A stretch of 64,000 nt of DNA from NCBI GenBank assembly GCA_966112615.1, contig CBHWDO010000002.1:441546-505545 (forward strand), given 5' to 3'. Shown piece after piece: positions 43,302-51,728 of this stretch. The stretch comes from Flavitalea sp966112615. Lineage in GTDB: Bacteria; Bacteroidota; Bacteroidia; Chitinophagales; Chitinophagaceae. Below the pieces are notes generated by a model. The model was not told the origin of the DNA, made no database searches, and was given only the letters and a program-made list of their open reading frames with translations. Numbering within the stretch: position 1 is the stretch's first letter; the number at the start of each line of letters is the position of its first letter. The translations under genes were made by a program, and so were the position numbers.

Positions 43302-45596
43302 GTGAAAATATTTACCGTCCTCTTAACCCTGTTTTTACCATACCTTATTTTTTCGCAGGAAGTAAATCCTGAAGCACTTCTCGAACGCTTTAATGAAGCA
43401 CCCCAGGAAAAAGTATATTTAAAATTCAATAAGGCTGATTACCTGGCCGGAGAAACAATGGTCTTTAAAGGATATGTATTATCCGGGTATACGACTTCCC
43501 CAATCTCAACAAATCTTTACATTGAATGCATGGATTCCCGGAAGAATATTATCTATAAAAATATGCTTCCTCTTTTCAATGGTGTTGCTGATGGATCTTT
43601 TATCATCCCTAAAGATATTTCAGAAGGTGTCTATTATTTCAGGGCATACACAAGGTGGATGCTTAACTGGGATGATCAGTTCAATTTTGTTGAGCCAATT
43701 AATATTTATAATACCAGTTCTCAGACTTATCTAAAGAAACTTCCTGTTGCATACGAGGCTAGTATTCATGTTGAAGGAGGACAACTCATAAATGAGGTTC
43801 CAGCCAATATTTCGGTTCGGTTAAATGCAAAGGGTGAACTTCCAATAGAATGGAGTGGTTACCTGTTTGAAAAGTCTGATAGCCTGGAGCGATTGGTTTC
43901 TTTTCAGAATCTGAATGAAGAGTTTGCTTCATTCAGGTTTGTTCCTTTTGCTGGAAAAAGGTATGCATTAAGAATTACCGATAATGTCGGGAATATTTCA
44001 AACCTTGATCTTCCTGGTACAGCAGAAGATGGAATAGGTATTCAACTCGTAAATTATAGCGGTGATCTTTTATACAACCTGGTCAGTAAGAAAAGTTCTT
44101 TAAAAGGTTTTAAAATACTGGCACAGGTTCAGGGTGAAATTTTATACAACGGTATCATCAATGCAGACCGTAAAGAAGTTAATGGTCAGATCAAATTGGA
44201 TTCCGTTTGTGTAGGCATCATTCATTTTACTTTGTTTGATCCTGAAGGAAAAGCAATTTCAGAGCGACTGATCTTTCCGAATGCTGAATTTATTCCTGTA
44301 AATAAACCTTCATTTAAAGTTAATAAAACTGAAGACTCTCTGGAATTGATCATTCAATCTGATTCAGCCTTTAATGCCACTGGCATTGTAGAATTGTTAG
44401 ATTCCAGGTTGCCCATTAAAGAAACTGAATGGAATATTTTATGCGCAACCTATTTCGGAGATCTTGTCCGAAGGCCATATAAAGCAGCATCCTATTTCAA
44501 CTCAACAAATGAGCGTACAAGAAAGGCCCTGGATGCGCTGATGATTGCTGAAAAATGGAACCGTTTTTCCTGGGATTCATTGCAGAAGCAATTATCAAAA
44601 GAACTAATGTACCAACCGGATAATTATCTTGATTTTACCGGAACGGTTGTAAGAAACAGGAAACTTATGACGAAGGCCCAGATCAATTTTTGGATCCAGA
44701 CCATAACCGGGATGAATATTGTATCTGCTAAAACAGATACTACGGGAGTGTTGAAATTTGAAGGACAGGTTTTTTACGATACAACGAAGGTGTTTTTCAA
44801 AGGAAATTCTGACAGGGCATGGGCACAGGATATTGAGATCAGGTTTCAAAAAAATGTTTCTTTCAGAAGATATATTCCTTCACTTCCCCCAACTTCCTTT
44901 GAAACAGTTATCAGAACTCCTGCAGACACTTTGCCTTCAGTAGTGAAATTGTACCAGGAAAACCTGGAACATGAAACCAATGAAAACAAGAAATACAAAA
45001 TGATGCAGGAAGTGGTGGTAAAGGCAAGGAAAATTGATGCTATCAGGAAATTAAATGATGAACTCAGTTCAGGGAAATTTCAATCGAATAATGAAACGGT
45101 AATAGATTTTGTGAATAACAAACAAAGCATAAATGGCTCCTCCAACATTATACAATGGCTGCAGGGTAGGGTAGCGGGATTGACTGTATTATCTAACGGT
45201 GGAGATTTCATACCATATCTTAGGGGAAAACAGGCTTATATTTTCTTTAATGAATTTCCAATCGATGCATCAATGGCGGTTTCAATTTCTCCTTTGGATA
45301 TTGCAATGATCAAGATAATAAGAAATGATGCATTGCTTGGAGGAGGTGTGATTGCCATTTATGGCTTAAAAGGAGGTATGAGTAATAATATCGATGAATC
45401 AACTATTCCTAACAATACCCTTATTGGATATTCCAAACCTTTGGTTCCACCCAGTTATTGGAAAACAAACTTTCAACCTGGTAATAACCAGCAAAAATTA
45501 ACCTTCAACCGAACATCGCCGGATGAAGGTTACAGAGTTAAGGTCACAGGATTTAATGATAAAGGACTTCCTGTTTTTATAGTAAAAGATCTATAA
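43302..45596 (+). CDS. Plug-domain protein with macroglobulin-like region, no barrel
   Basis: A 764-residue exported protein starting with GTG (signal peptide to about residue 18). The first ~550 residues resemble MG2/macroglobulin-like strands (YLKFNKADYLAGETMVFKGYV, YYFRAYTRWMLNW). The C-terminal part carries a TonB plug-like segment (SNIIQWLQGRVAGLTVLSNG, with IAMIKIIRNDALLGGGVIAIYG) but ends about 65 residues later without the barrel. Such plug-only proteins occur in Bacteroidota; a surface scaffold or gating role is speculation. Its 3' end overlaps the convergent gene by 6 bases. Confidence 0.75.
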   Translation: MKIFTVLLTLFLPYLIFSQEVNPEALLERFNEAPQEKVYLKFNKADYLAGETMVFKGYVLSGYTTSPISTNLYIECMDSRKNIIYKNMLPLFNGVADGSFIIPKDISEGVYYFRAYTRWMLNWDDQFNFVEPINIYNTSSQTYLKKLPVAYEASIHVEGGQLINEVPANISVRLNAKGELPIEWSGYLFEKSDSLERLVSFQNLNEEFASFRFVPFAGKRYALRITDNVGNISNLDLPGTAEDGIGIQLVNYSGDLLYNLVSKKSSLKGFKILAQVQGEILYNGIINADRKEVNGQIKLDSVCVGIIHFTLFDPEGKAISERLIFPNAEFIPVNKPSFKVNKTEDSLELIIQSDSAFNATGIVELLDSRLPIKETEWNILCATYFGDLVRRPYKAASYFNSTNERTRKALDALMIAEKWNRFSWDSLQKQLSKELMYQPDNYLDFTGTVVRNRKLMTKAQINFWIQTITGMNIVSAKTDTTGVLKFEGQVFYDTTKVFFKGNSDRAWAQDIEIRFQKNVSFRRYIPSLPPTSFETVIRTPADTLPSVVKLYQENLEHETNENKKYKMMQEVVVKARKIDAIRKLNDELSSGKFQSNNETVIDFVNNKQSINGSSNIIQWLQGRVAGLTVLSNGGDFIPYLRGKQAYIFFNEFPIDASMAVSISPLDIAMIKIIRNDALLGGGVIAIYGLKGGMSNNIDESTIPNNTLIGYSKPLVPPSYWKTNFQPGNNQQKLTFNRTSPDEGYRVKVTGFNDKGLPVFIVKDL

Positions 45597-46055
45597 AATA
45601 TATGCTCCTTCAGGAGAAGTACAAACCGTAAGCAGTTCTGCAACATCGATAATATGTTTATGCATCATTTTTTCTACCTCTTCTCGTTCAGAAGCGGCAG
45701 GAAGATCGAGCACTACATCCAATGCATATAGCCTGAACCAGTATTGATGTGTATCCTTGAAAAATTTAGGACAAGGTCCTTCATAACCGAAACTGTGGTT
45801 GTTGGCCAATCCTTCTGTTGCTCCTTCGGGAATTTCATTCATATTGATCTTAGCTGTTCCCGGCGGTATATTGAATAAATGCCAGTGCGTCCAGGGCTTT
45901 GGTGTTGCATCAATATCCTCAAATATCAAAACCAGGCTTTTAGTATTCTCAGGAATTTCAGAGATGAATAATGGTGGATTTACATTTGAACCGAGACAGG
46001 TATACTGCTGAGGAATTTGTTCCCCATGAACAAAATCAGGACAGGTTAATTGCAT
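45591..46055 (-). CDS. YbhB/YbcL-family (PEBP-like) protein
   Basis: 154 residues from the ATG at 46055, a phosphatidylethanolamine-binding-protein fold. Family landmarks are YTCLGSNVNPPL, LVLIFEDIDATPKPWTHWHLFNIP (DxD..HW) and NNHSFGYEGPCPKFFKDTHQYWFRLYALD. E. coli homologues are of unclear function. The frame extends upstream to 46253 without family resemblance and would collide with the divergent gene, so the internal ATG is preferred. Confidence 0.9.
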   Translation of the reverse strand: MQLTCPDFVHGEQIPQQYTCLGSNVNPPLFISEIPENTKSLVLIFEDIDATPKPWTHWHLFNIPPGTAKINMNEIPEGATEGLANNHSFGYEGPCPKFFKDTHQYWFRLYALDVVLDLPAASEREEVEKMMHKHIIDVAELLTVCTSPEGAYIL

Positions 46056-46136
46056 GATGAAATTTATCTGTTGTATTATCAATCGTATGCCAGCCATGGT
46101 ATAATTTTTCCTATTGCTGTACCACAACAACGAGGA

Positions 46137-47117
46137 ATGAGTTTGACAAAGCCATTGAAGATCTTTACCTGGCATATTCACGGAAGCTATCTTTTTTATC
46201 TTACCCAAACTCCCTGCCTGTTCTATCTTCCGGTGAAGGACAACGGTGATCATGGTTATGGAGGAAGAACATCAAATTATCCCTGGGGTGATAACGTGAT
46301 CGAAGTACCTGTTGAAAGAATTCATGAACAAGAATTTGATTGTATCCTTTTTCAATCCAAAAAGAATTATCTCGAGGATCAATATGAAATATTTAGTGAA
46401 GCCCAGCTTGCTTTACCTAAGATCTATCTCGAACACGATCCTCCGAGAGAAGTTCCAACAGACACAAAACATGTTGTTGATGATCCATCCATTCTGATTG
46501 TGCATGTTACCCATTTCAACAAATTGATGTGGGACAATAATCGTACGCCAGCCACTGTGGTTGAACATGGTGTGATAGTGGATGAATCTGTTCAATATAC
46601 CGGTGATTATGCAAAAGGTTTGGTTGTGATTAATGAAATCCAGAAAAGAGGACGAAGACTTGGCTATGATATTTTTGAAGAAGTAAGAAAGAAAATTCCA
46701 CTGGATATTATTGGAATGAGTTCATTGGATATTGGTGGGCTGGGTGAGATCAACAACCGTGAGCTGGCTGCATTCAGCGCCAAATACCGGTTCTTCTTTA
46801 ATCCGATACGCTATACCAGTTTAGGACTTTCTGTTCTTGAAGCGATGATGACCGGAATTCCAATCATAGGACTTGCCACCACTGAAATGGTAGTCACTAT
46901 TGAAAATGAAAGATCAGGTTATCTGCATACTGATATAGATAAAGTGGTAGAGAAGATGCAGTTGCTTTTGGATAATCCTGAGCTGGCTAAACAATGGGGA
47001 CAAGGCGCGAAGGATACTGCCATGAAGAGATTTAATATAGAGAGGTTTAAGGGGGATTGGGCGGCAGTGTTTGAAGGGGAAGTGAAGAAGTGGAGACATG
47101 AAGACATGAAGACATGA
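46137..47117 (+). CDS. Glycosyltransferase family 1-like protein
   Basis: GT-B-fold glycosyltransferase of 326 residues from the ATG at 46137, which has a GAGGA ribosome site 1 base upstream. N-terminal KIFTWHIHGSYLFYLTQ and C-terminal RYTSLGLSVLEAMMTGIPIIGLATTEM (nucleotide-sugar EX7E-like region) and YLHTDIDKVVEKMQLLLDNPELAKQW define the family. The last residues (WRHEDMKT) are encoded by an 8-bp tandem repeat, so the natural C-terminus has been replaced or extended. It is likely involved in surface polysaccharide synthesis with the following genes. Confidence 0.85.
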   Translation: MSLTKPLKIFTWHIHGSYLFYLTQTPCLFYLPVKDNGDHGYGGRTSNYPWGDNVIEVPVERIHEQEFDCILFQSKKNYLEDQYEIFSEAQLALPKIYLEHDPPREVPTDTKHVVDDPSILIVHVTHFNKLMWDNNRTPATVVEHGVIVDESVQYTGDYAKGLVVINEIQKRGRRLGYDIFEEVRKKIPLDIIGMSSLDIGGLGEINNRELAAFSAKYRFFFNPIRYTSLGLSVLEAMMTGIPIIGLATTEMVVTIENERSGYLHTDIDKVVEKMQLLLDNPELAKQWGQGAKDTAMKRFNIERFKGDWAAVFEGEVKKWRHEDMKT

Positions 47118-47141
47118 AGACATGAAGACGTGGAGACGTGA
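47092..47141. repeat. Tandem 8-bp repeat overlapping a gene end
   Basis: Six units of the type GAAGACAT / GGAGACGT run from the last codons of the glycosyltransferase gene into the intergenic space. The unit is the same as at 61.5 kb and related to the 9-bp block behind ftsZ. Confidence 0.85.
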
Positions 47142-47236
47142 GCGGGCAGAACCATGCGAAGCGTAGGGGCTGAACGCCGGGTGTAACCCTTTCCGATTAC
47201 CGATTACCGATTTTCATTTACCAATTATCGATTTCA
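47142..47236. repeat. Second copy of the structured intergenic repeat
   Basis: 47147-47183 matches 19972-20008 at 31 of 37 bases, with shared core GCGAAGCG-Y-AGGGGC-W-GAAC. It is followed by ACCGATTACCGATT steps equivalent to the arm units of the 20-kb element. It directly joins the 8-bp tandem repeat on its left and ends before the SDR gene. Confidence 0.75.
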
Positions 47237-47247
47237 AAAAAATAAAC

Positions 47248-47955
47248 ATGAACAAACTGACCAACAAAGTGATCGTTGTTACCGGCGGAGGACAAGGCCT
47301 CGGCGCATCGATCTGTCATGCATTAGCAGAAGATGGTGCAACAGTTATTCCTGTAGATCTTAAACAGGAAAACCTGGATGCAATGTCTTCGAAACTTGGT
47401 GTGAAAGGCTACCTTATGAATGTTGCTGATGGCAATGATGTAGAAAAAGTGATCAGCCAGATCATCAGTGATCATGGTAAAATTGATGTAGTGATCAACA
47501 ACGCTGGTATAGATTTTACACTTTCTGTTGAAGAGATCTCCCACGATCAGTTTGAAAAAGTAGTCGACGTAAACCTTTTGGGACCTTTCTATGTTTCAAA
47601 AGCTGTATACGGTCATATGAAGCAGAATGGTAAAGGACATATTGTTAACATAGCATCTACTGCTGCAAAGCGCGCATGGCCCAATGCATCTGCATATCAT
47701 GCAAGTAAATGGGGACTTCTAGGATTTAGTCATGCTTTGCATAGTGAAGCCCGTAAAGACAATATAAAAGTCACAGCCGTTGTTGCAGGCGGTATGAAAA
47801 CTCCATTCATCATTGATCGTTTTCCTGAAGCAGAACCATTCCTGCAGGATCCAAAGAACGTAGCAGAAACAATCCGCTATGTATTGTATCAACCTGATGA
47901 AACCGTGATCCCTGAAGTTATGGTATTACCAATGAAAGAAACATCCTGGCCATAA
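47248..47955 (+). CDS. SDR-family oxidoreductase
   Basis: Classical short-chain dehydrogenase of 235 residues. It has the cofactor motif TGGGQGLGASI (about 12-22), NNAGIDF, the catalytic Ser in NIASTAAKRAWP and YHASK (Tyr-x-x-x-Lys, near residue 150). The substrate is unknown. It sits one base upstream of the HAD phosphatase gene and within a glycan-like group, so a sugar or polyol is plausible. Confidence 0.92.
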   Translation: MNKLTNKVIVVTGGGQGLGASICHALAEDGATVIPVDLKQENLDAMSSKLGVKGYLMNVADGNDVEKVISQIISDHGKIDVVINNAGIDFTLSVEEISHDQFEKVVDVNLLGPFYVSKAVYGHMKQNGKGHIVNIASTAAKRAWPNASAYHASKWGLLGFSHALHSEARKDNIKVTAVVAGGMKTPFIIDRFPEAEPFLQDPKNVAETIRYVLYQPDETVIPEVMVLPMKETSWP

Positions 47956-47956
47956 T

Positions 47957-48526
47957 ATGAATACTAACAAAGCAATATTTCTTGATAAGGACGGAACGAT
48001 CATTAAAGATGTTCCATACAATGTTGATCCGGAACTTATAAAACTAAACGATGGTGTTGGTGAAACACTCGCAGCACTTAAATCTTCTGGTTATAAGCTG
48101 GTGGTGATCTCCAATCAACCCGGCATATCACTGGGACTATTTAATTGCGAAGCACTGGAAAAAGTCAGTGCAGGGATCAATAAACTGTTGAAGCCATTCA
48201 ATGTGGCCATCGACGGATTTTTTTACTGCCCTCATCTTCCTTCGGATTACTGTGACTGCCGGAAACCCGCAGCTGCACTGATCTTTAAGGCAGCTAAGGA
48301 AATGAAGATAGATCTTTCATCATCCTGGATGGTGGGAGATATTCTGAACGATATGGAAGCCGGTAAAAGAGCTGGTTGTAAAACTATTTTGCTGGACAAC
48401 GGAGGTGAAACAGAATGGGTTCTTAATACTTTAAGAACCCCTGATCACCTTATCAAACAATTTGATGAGATCAACTCAATTGTGTTGTCAAAAAAACAGC
48501 ACGCGGAACTTCCAGGCGCCATATAA
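47957..48526 (+). CDS. HAD-IIIA phosphatase, GmhB-like
   Basis: 189 residues with HAD motif I FLDKDGTIIKDVPYNVDP (nucleophile Asp near residue 9), motif II ISNQPG, a zinc knuckle CPHLPSDYCDC and motif III/IV KPAAALIFKAAKEM...MVGDILNDMEAGKRAG. This combination is characteristic of D-glycero-D-manno-heptose-1,7-bisphosphate 7-phosphatase and close relatives, which serve LPS-core heptose synthesis. No other heptose gene is in the window. The last 39 bases overlap the convergent glycosyltransferase gene. Confidence 0.88.
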   Translation: MNTNKAIFLDKDGTIIKDVPYNVDPELIKLNDGVGETLAALKSSGYKLVVISNQPGISLGLFNCEALEKVSAGINKLLKPFNVAIDGFFYCPHLPSDYCDCRKPAAALIFKAAKEMKIDLSSSWMVGDILNDMEAGKRAGCKTILLDNGGETEWVLNTLRTPDHLIKQFDEINSIVLSKKQHAELPGAI

Positions 48527-49456
48527 TCTCCAGTAAATGCTGGTAAAAGGAATTATTAAAGAGGTTAAGACCATTTCAATGACATGATCAGGTTTCTTTG
48601 AAGTGGTTCTTAACCTTTTCCATATAAACTTCGCAGTAAACACAAGCCAGGCAATTGTTGCCGGCCATATCAACATGGCATTGTCCATGATCATTCCTGC
48701 AATCATTACCAGCAGTGAAATACTCATGATATAGTAATCCCAGTTTGGTCCTTTCTGGATCTTCTTCCTGTATAATCCCGGGTATTTTTTGTACAGTAAT
48801 GCATTGAACATTGTTTTGCGCTGTTCTTTAATGCTTACTCCCCATTGTGCTTTTCTTGCAGGATGTAATACCATTGCATCAACCTTATAGATCACCGGTA
48901 TTTCACATGAGATCAACTTGAATTCTAGATCACTGTCTTCCCTCCATGCCATCGAAAACCTTTCATCAAACCCACCTGATTTTATCAACGCTCGTTTCGT
49001 ACAACAACAATTGGCTGTAACAAAATCCGCTGTTTCCAATCCGGCCACATTCATCTCATAGTCTGTAGGTTCCTTGTCCAGCGGGACTTTCACCTTACCT
49101 GTATAAGCGATCAACTCTTCTTCATTATACTGTAAGAGGTAATTTTTCAACCAATCTTTATCTGGTATTGTATCATCATCCGTAAAGGCTATGAGCTCCG
49201 CACTTGCTTTCTTCCAGCCAAAATTCCTTGCAGCTGCAGGACCTTTTTTCTCCGTTAATGAATAATAATGAACATTTCTGTTCAGTCTTGTATAAGGATC
49301 AACTGCTGCAAGTGTTTCATGATCTCTTCCATCACTCACCACGATGATCTCGTACTGCTGCCATGGAATGCTTTGCTTCTGCAATGCTTCCAGGCAACGG
49401 TTCAATAACAATGCTCTTTTATATGTTGGAATAACTACTGAAATCTTAATTGACAT
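48488..49456 (-). CDS. Glycosyltransferase family 2 with C-terminal membrane helices
   Basis: 322 residues. GT-A fold with VVIPTYKRALLLNRCLEAL, the donor-metal motif AFTDDDTIP (DxD-like, near residue 95) and GGFDERFSMAWREDSDLEFKL. Two or three hydrophobic helices near residues 245-310 anchor it in the inner membrane. It overlaps the carbamoyltransferase gene by 11 bases, so the two are translationally coupled. The acceptor is unknown. Confidence 0.9.
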   Translation of the reverse strand: MSIKISVVIPTYKRALLLNRCLEALQKQSIPWQQYEIIVVSDGRDHETLAAVDPYTRLNRNVHYYSLTEKKGPAAARNFGWKKASAELIAFTDDDTIPDKDWLKNYLLQYNEEELIAYTGKVKVPLDKEPTDYEMNVAGLETADFVTANCCCTKRALIKSGGFDERFSMAWREDSDLEFKLISCEIPVIYKVDAMVLHPARKAQWGVSIKEQRKTMFNALLYKKYPGLYRKKIQKGPNWDYYIMSISLLVMIAGMIMDNAMLIWPATIAWLVFTAKFIWKRLRTTSKKPDHVIEMVLTSLIIPFTSIYWRLYGAWKFRVLFF

Positions 49457-51173
49457 AACTCTTTTCTATTACATAAGATCCAATTACCAATGCATCGAAT
49501 GGTGATGACCAGAAACATTCCACAGCATCTCTTGGGGTACAAACTATAGGTTTTCCAAGTGTGTTGAATGAAGTATTCACTAATACCGGCACACCGGTCT
49601 TTTCCTTGAATGCTGTTAGTAATTCATGGTATCGCGGATGTTGATCGGCGTTGACAGTTTGAATTCTTGCAGTTCCATCTACATGTCGAACTGCAGGTAT
49701 TTTATCTGCTTTGTCAGGCTGAACATCATACACAAATAACATGAACGGCGAACGTGATGCATTCGTAAACCATTCACCTGCATCTTCTTCTCGCACTACA
49801 GGTGCTACGGGCCTGAAGTCTTCCCTGTCCTTCACTTCATTTAATCTCGATTGCATGGATGGATGAATAGGAGATGCGAGGATCGACCTGCTGCCCAATG
49901 CTCTGGGACCGAATTCCATTCTTCCCTGGAACCATCCAATGATCTTGTCATTCGCAAGTATCTCTGCAGTTTCTTCAGCAACATTGTTCAGTTTTCTATA
50001 AGGCACTTTTGCCCATTGCAGGAACTTTTCAATTTCATCATCACTGTAATCCGGACCCCAGTATGCATGAGGCATCTGGTAATGTTTCTTTCCGGATCTG
50101 TCTTCCTGCAAATCAGTCCAGATCGCTGCTCCAAGCGCTGTGCCTGCATCCCCTGATGCTGGCTGCACCCATACATTTTTAAATGGGCCTTTATCACGAA
50201 TGCGTGCATTCAATACGCAATTGAGTGCAACACCTCCTGCAAGGCAAAGATTTTCAGATTTGGATTCACGGTGCATAAAATTCACCAGTTCCAGCACGGT
50301 TTCTTCCATTACCAGTTGCAGTGAATTTGCAATGTTGAAATGATGTTCCGTGAACGGATCATTCTTCAACCTTGTTGGACCAAATCGTTCTTCTAATTTT
50401 TCATTGGTGATGGTGTACTGCCCATTTGCACCAATGCTGATCATATCCCTGAAATTATTGGCAAATACAGGTTTCCCGTAAGATGCCAGCGCCATTACTT
50501 TATATTCATCTGAAGAATGTAAAAACCCGAGATAGGATGTTACTCTCTCATATAATAATCCCAGCGAATGTGGCATACCGACCTGGCCGATCCTGGTGAG
50601 ATCCAGGCCTTCACCGATATTATACGTTGTAGTTGAAATTTCTCCACGTCCATCAATGGTCATTACTGCTGCATGGTCAAATGGTGAAGGATAATAGGCA
50701 CTTGCCGCATGGGCGATATGGTGTTCAACAAAATGCCATTTTGCTTTACCCTTGATGGCACCTTTAAATCTTTTTTGAAGATGATGGGGATAGCCATCGG
50801 CCAGTTGCCTGTGTGCATTGATGATAGATGATAAGAACAACGGGTCCCAGGGCGAATTCCACTTGGATGGCTCGCCCTGCATTCCCTGCTCAAGAGGGAT
50901 TTCGATGGTTGGCTTCCCTTTATGATCACCTAATAAAAGATATGGGTCGAAAGAATATGCTACATGGTCAATATCATTAATATGAATTCCTGCAACTTTC
51001 AGGCAGTAATCAATGGCATGATAAGGCAATTCATATGTTGAAAATGGAATCGGACGTTTCCCATGTTTTATCTGGGTGAAACGTTCTTCCTCTGCTGCTG
51101 CCAGCAGTTTTCCATCTTTAATAAGGCATGCTGAAGAGTCGTGAAATACGGCATTGATTCCTAGTGTATACAT
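49446..51173 (-). CDS. NodU/CmcH-family carbamoyltransferase
   Basis: 575 residues from the ATG at 51173. The N-terminal Kae1-like domain (LGINAVFHDSSACLIKDGKLLAAAEEERFTQIKHG, HHIAHAASAYYPSPF, LCLAGGVALNCVLN) makes carbamoyl-adenylate. The C-terminal domain (about 390-575, WFQGRMEFGPRALGSRSILA) transfers the carbamoyl group to a hydroxyl. Members decorate Nod factors, antibiotics and surface sugars; with two glycosyltransferases nearby, an O-carbamoylated surface glycan is the likely product (inference). Confidence 0.93.
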   Translation of the reverse strand: MYTLGINAVFHDSSACLIKDGKLLAAAEEERFTQIKHGKRPIPFSTYELPYHAIDYCLKVAGIHINDIDHVAYSFDPYLLLGDHKGKPTIEIPLEQGMQGEPSKWNSPWDPLFLSSIINAHRQLADGYPHHLQKRFKGAIKGKAKWHFVEHHIAHAASAYYPSPFDHAAVMTIDGRGEISTTTYNIGEGLDLTRIGQVGMPHSLGLLYERVTSYLGFLHSSDEYKVMALASYGKPVFANNFRDMISIGANGQYTITNEKLEERFGPTRLKNDPFTEHHFNIANSLQLVMEETVLELVNFMHRESKSENLCLAGGVALNCVLNARIRDKGPFKNVWVQPASGDAGTALGAAIWTDLQEDRSGKKHYQMPHAYWGPDYSDDEIEKFLQWAKVPYRKLNNVAEETAEILANDKIIGWFQGRMEFGPRALGSRSILASPIHPSMQSRLNEVKDREDFRPVAPVVREEDAGEWFTNASRSPFMLFVYDVQPDKADKIPAVRHVDGTARIQTVNADQHPRYHELLTAFKEKTGVPVLVNTSFNTLGKPIVCTPRDAVECFWSSPFDALVIGSYVIEKSYVN

Positions 51174-51212
51174 AAGCAAATCATTGCCTGACTGACTTAA
51201 AAAATCATTCCA

Positions 51213-51641
51213 TTAAGAACTGCTGTTCGCTTGATTTTCACCAAGTTGTATCAAATCTTTGGCTTGCTGTATAACATCCGAATATGAGAGTGGCTTTTTG
51301 AAATAATGATCCGCACCATTGTCCTTGCAGAGTTGTTGATATAATGGGGAATCAGATGTGCTCCAGACAATTTTTGGGACTGGTCTGAATTTTGGTTCCA
51401 TACAGATCTTACGTAATACTTCCGCTCCATTGAAATCCGGCATATTAAAATCCAGTATGATCAGGAATGGAATAGTTCCGTTAGAAAATGTTTGGAGAAC
51501 CTGTAGCACCTCTTTGCCCGAGAATGCTGTTTTGACTTCAACATCCGGGGCTATCATTTGAAAGGCTTCTTTGAGTAAGTCCTGGTCATCTATGTCATCG
51601 TCGGCCAGAACGATAACTCTTGGGGTTCTAGGTGCACTCAT
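51213..51641 (-). CDS. Single-domain response regulator (Rcp1-like)
   Basis: A 142-residue receiver domain with no output domain. The acidic pair is in VIVLADDDIDDQDLL, the phospho-acceptor Asp in FLIILDFNMPDFNGAEVL (near residue 64), and Lys in HYFKKPLSY. This layout is that of phytochrome-type partner regulators (Rcp1 family) common next to PAS kinases. It is divergent from the PAS kinase at 51729 with 87 bases between them, and a -7 box lies 7 bases before its ATG. Confidence 0.92.
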   Translation of the reverse strand: MSAPRTPRVIVLADDDIDDQDLLKEAFQMIAPDVEVKTAFSGKEVLQVLQTFSNGTIPFLIILDFNMPDFNGAEVLRKICMEPKFRPVPKIVWSTSDSPLYQQLCKDNGADHYFKKPLSYSDVIQQAKDLIQLGENQANSSS

Positions 51642-51648
51642 GTGGCGA

Positions 51649-51656
51649 CAAAAATA
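51649..51656 (-). promoter_or_regulatory. Promoter -7 box for the response regulator
   Basis: Minus-strand TATTTTTG is an exact TAnnTTTG match, 7 bases before the start codon, again implying a nearly leaderless transcript. Confidence 0.5.
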
Positions 51657-51728
51657 ATCTTAATCCGTTATAAATAGAAAATATTAGAAAAAAGCGTACA
51701 ATTAATATCTTAATGTGTTATTAGTATT

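Noticed and set aside
45591..46253. Long N-terminal extension of the YbhB-like protein
   Set aside because: The first 66 residues show no family resemblance and overlap the start region of the divergent glycosyltransferase gene.
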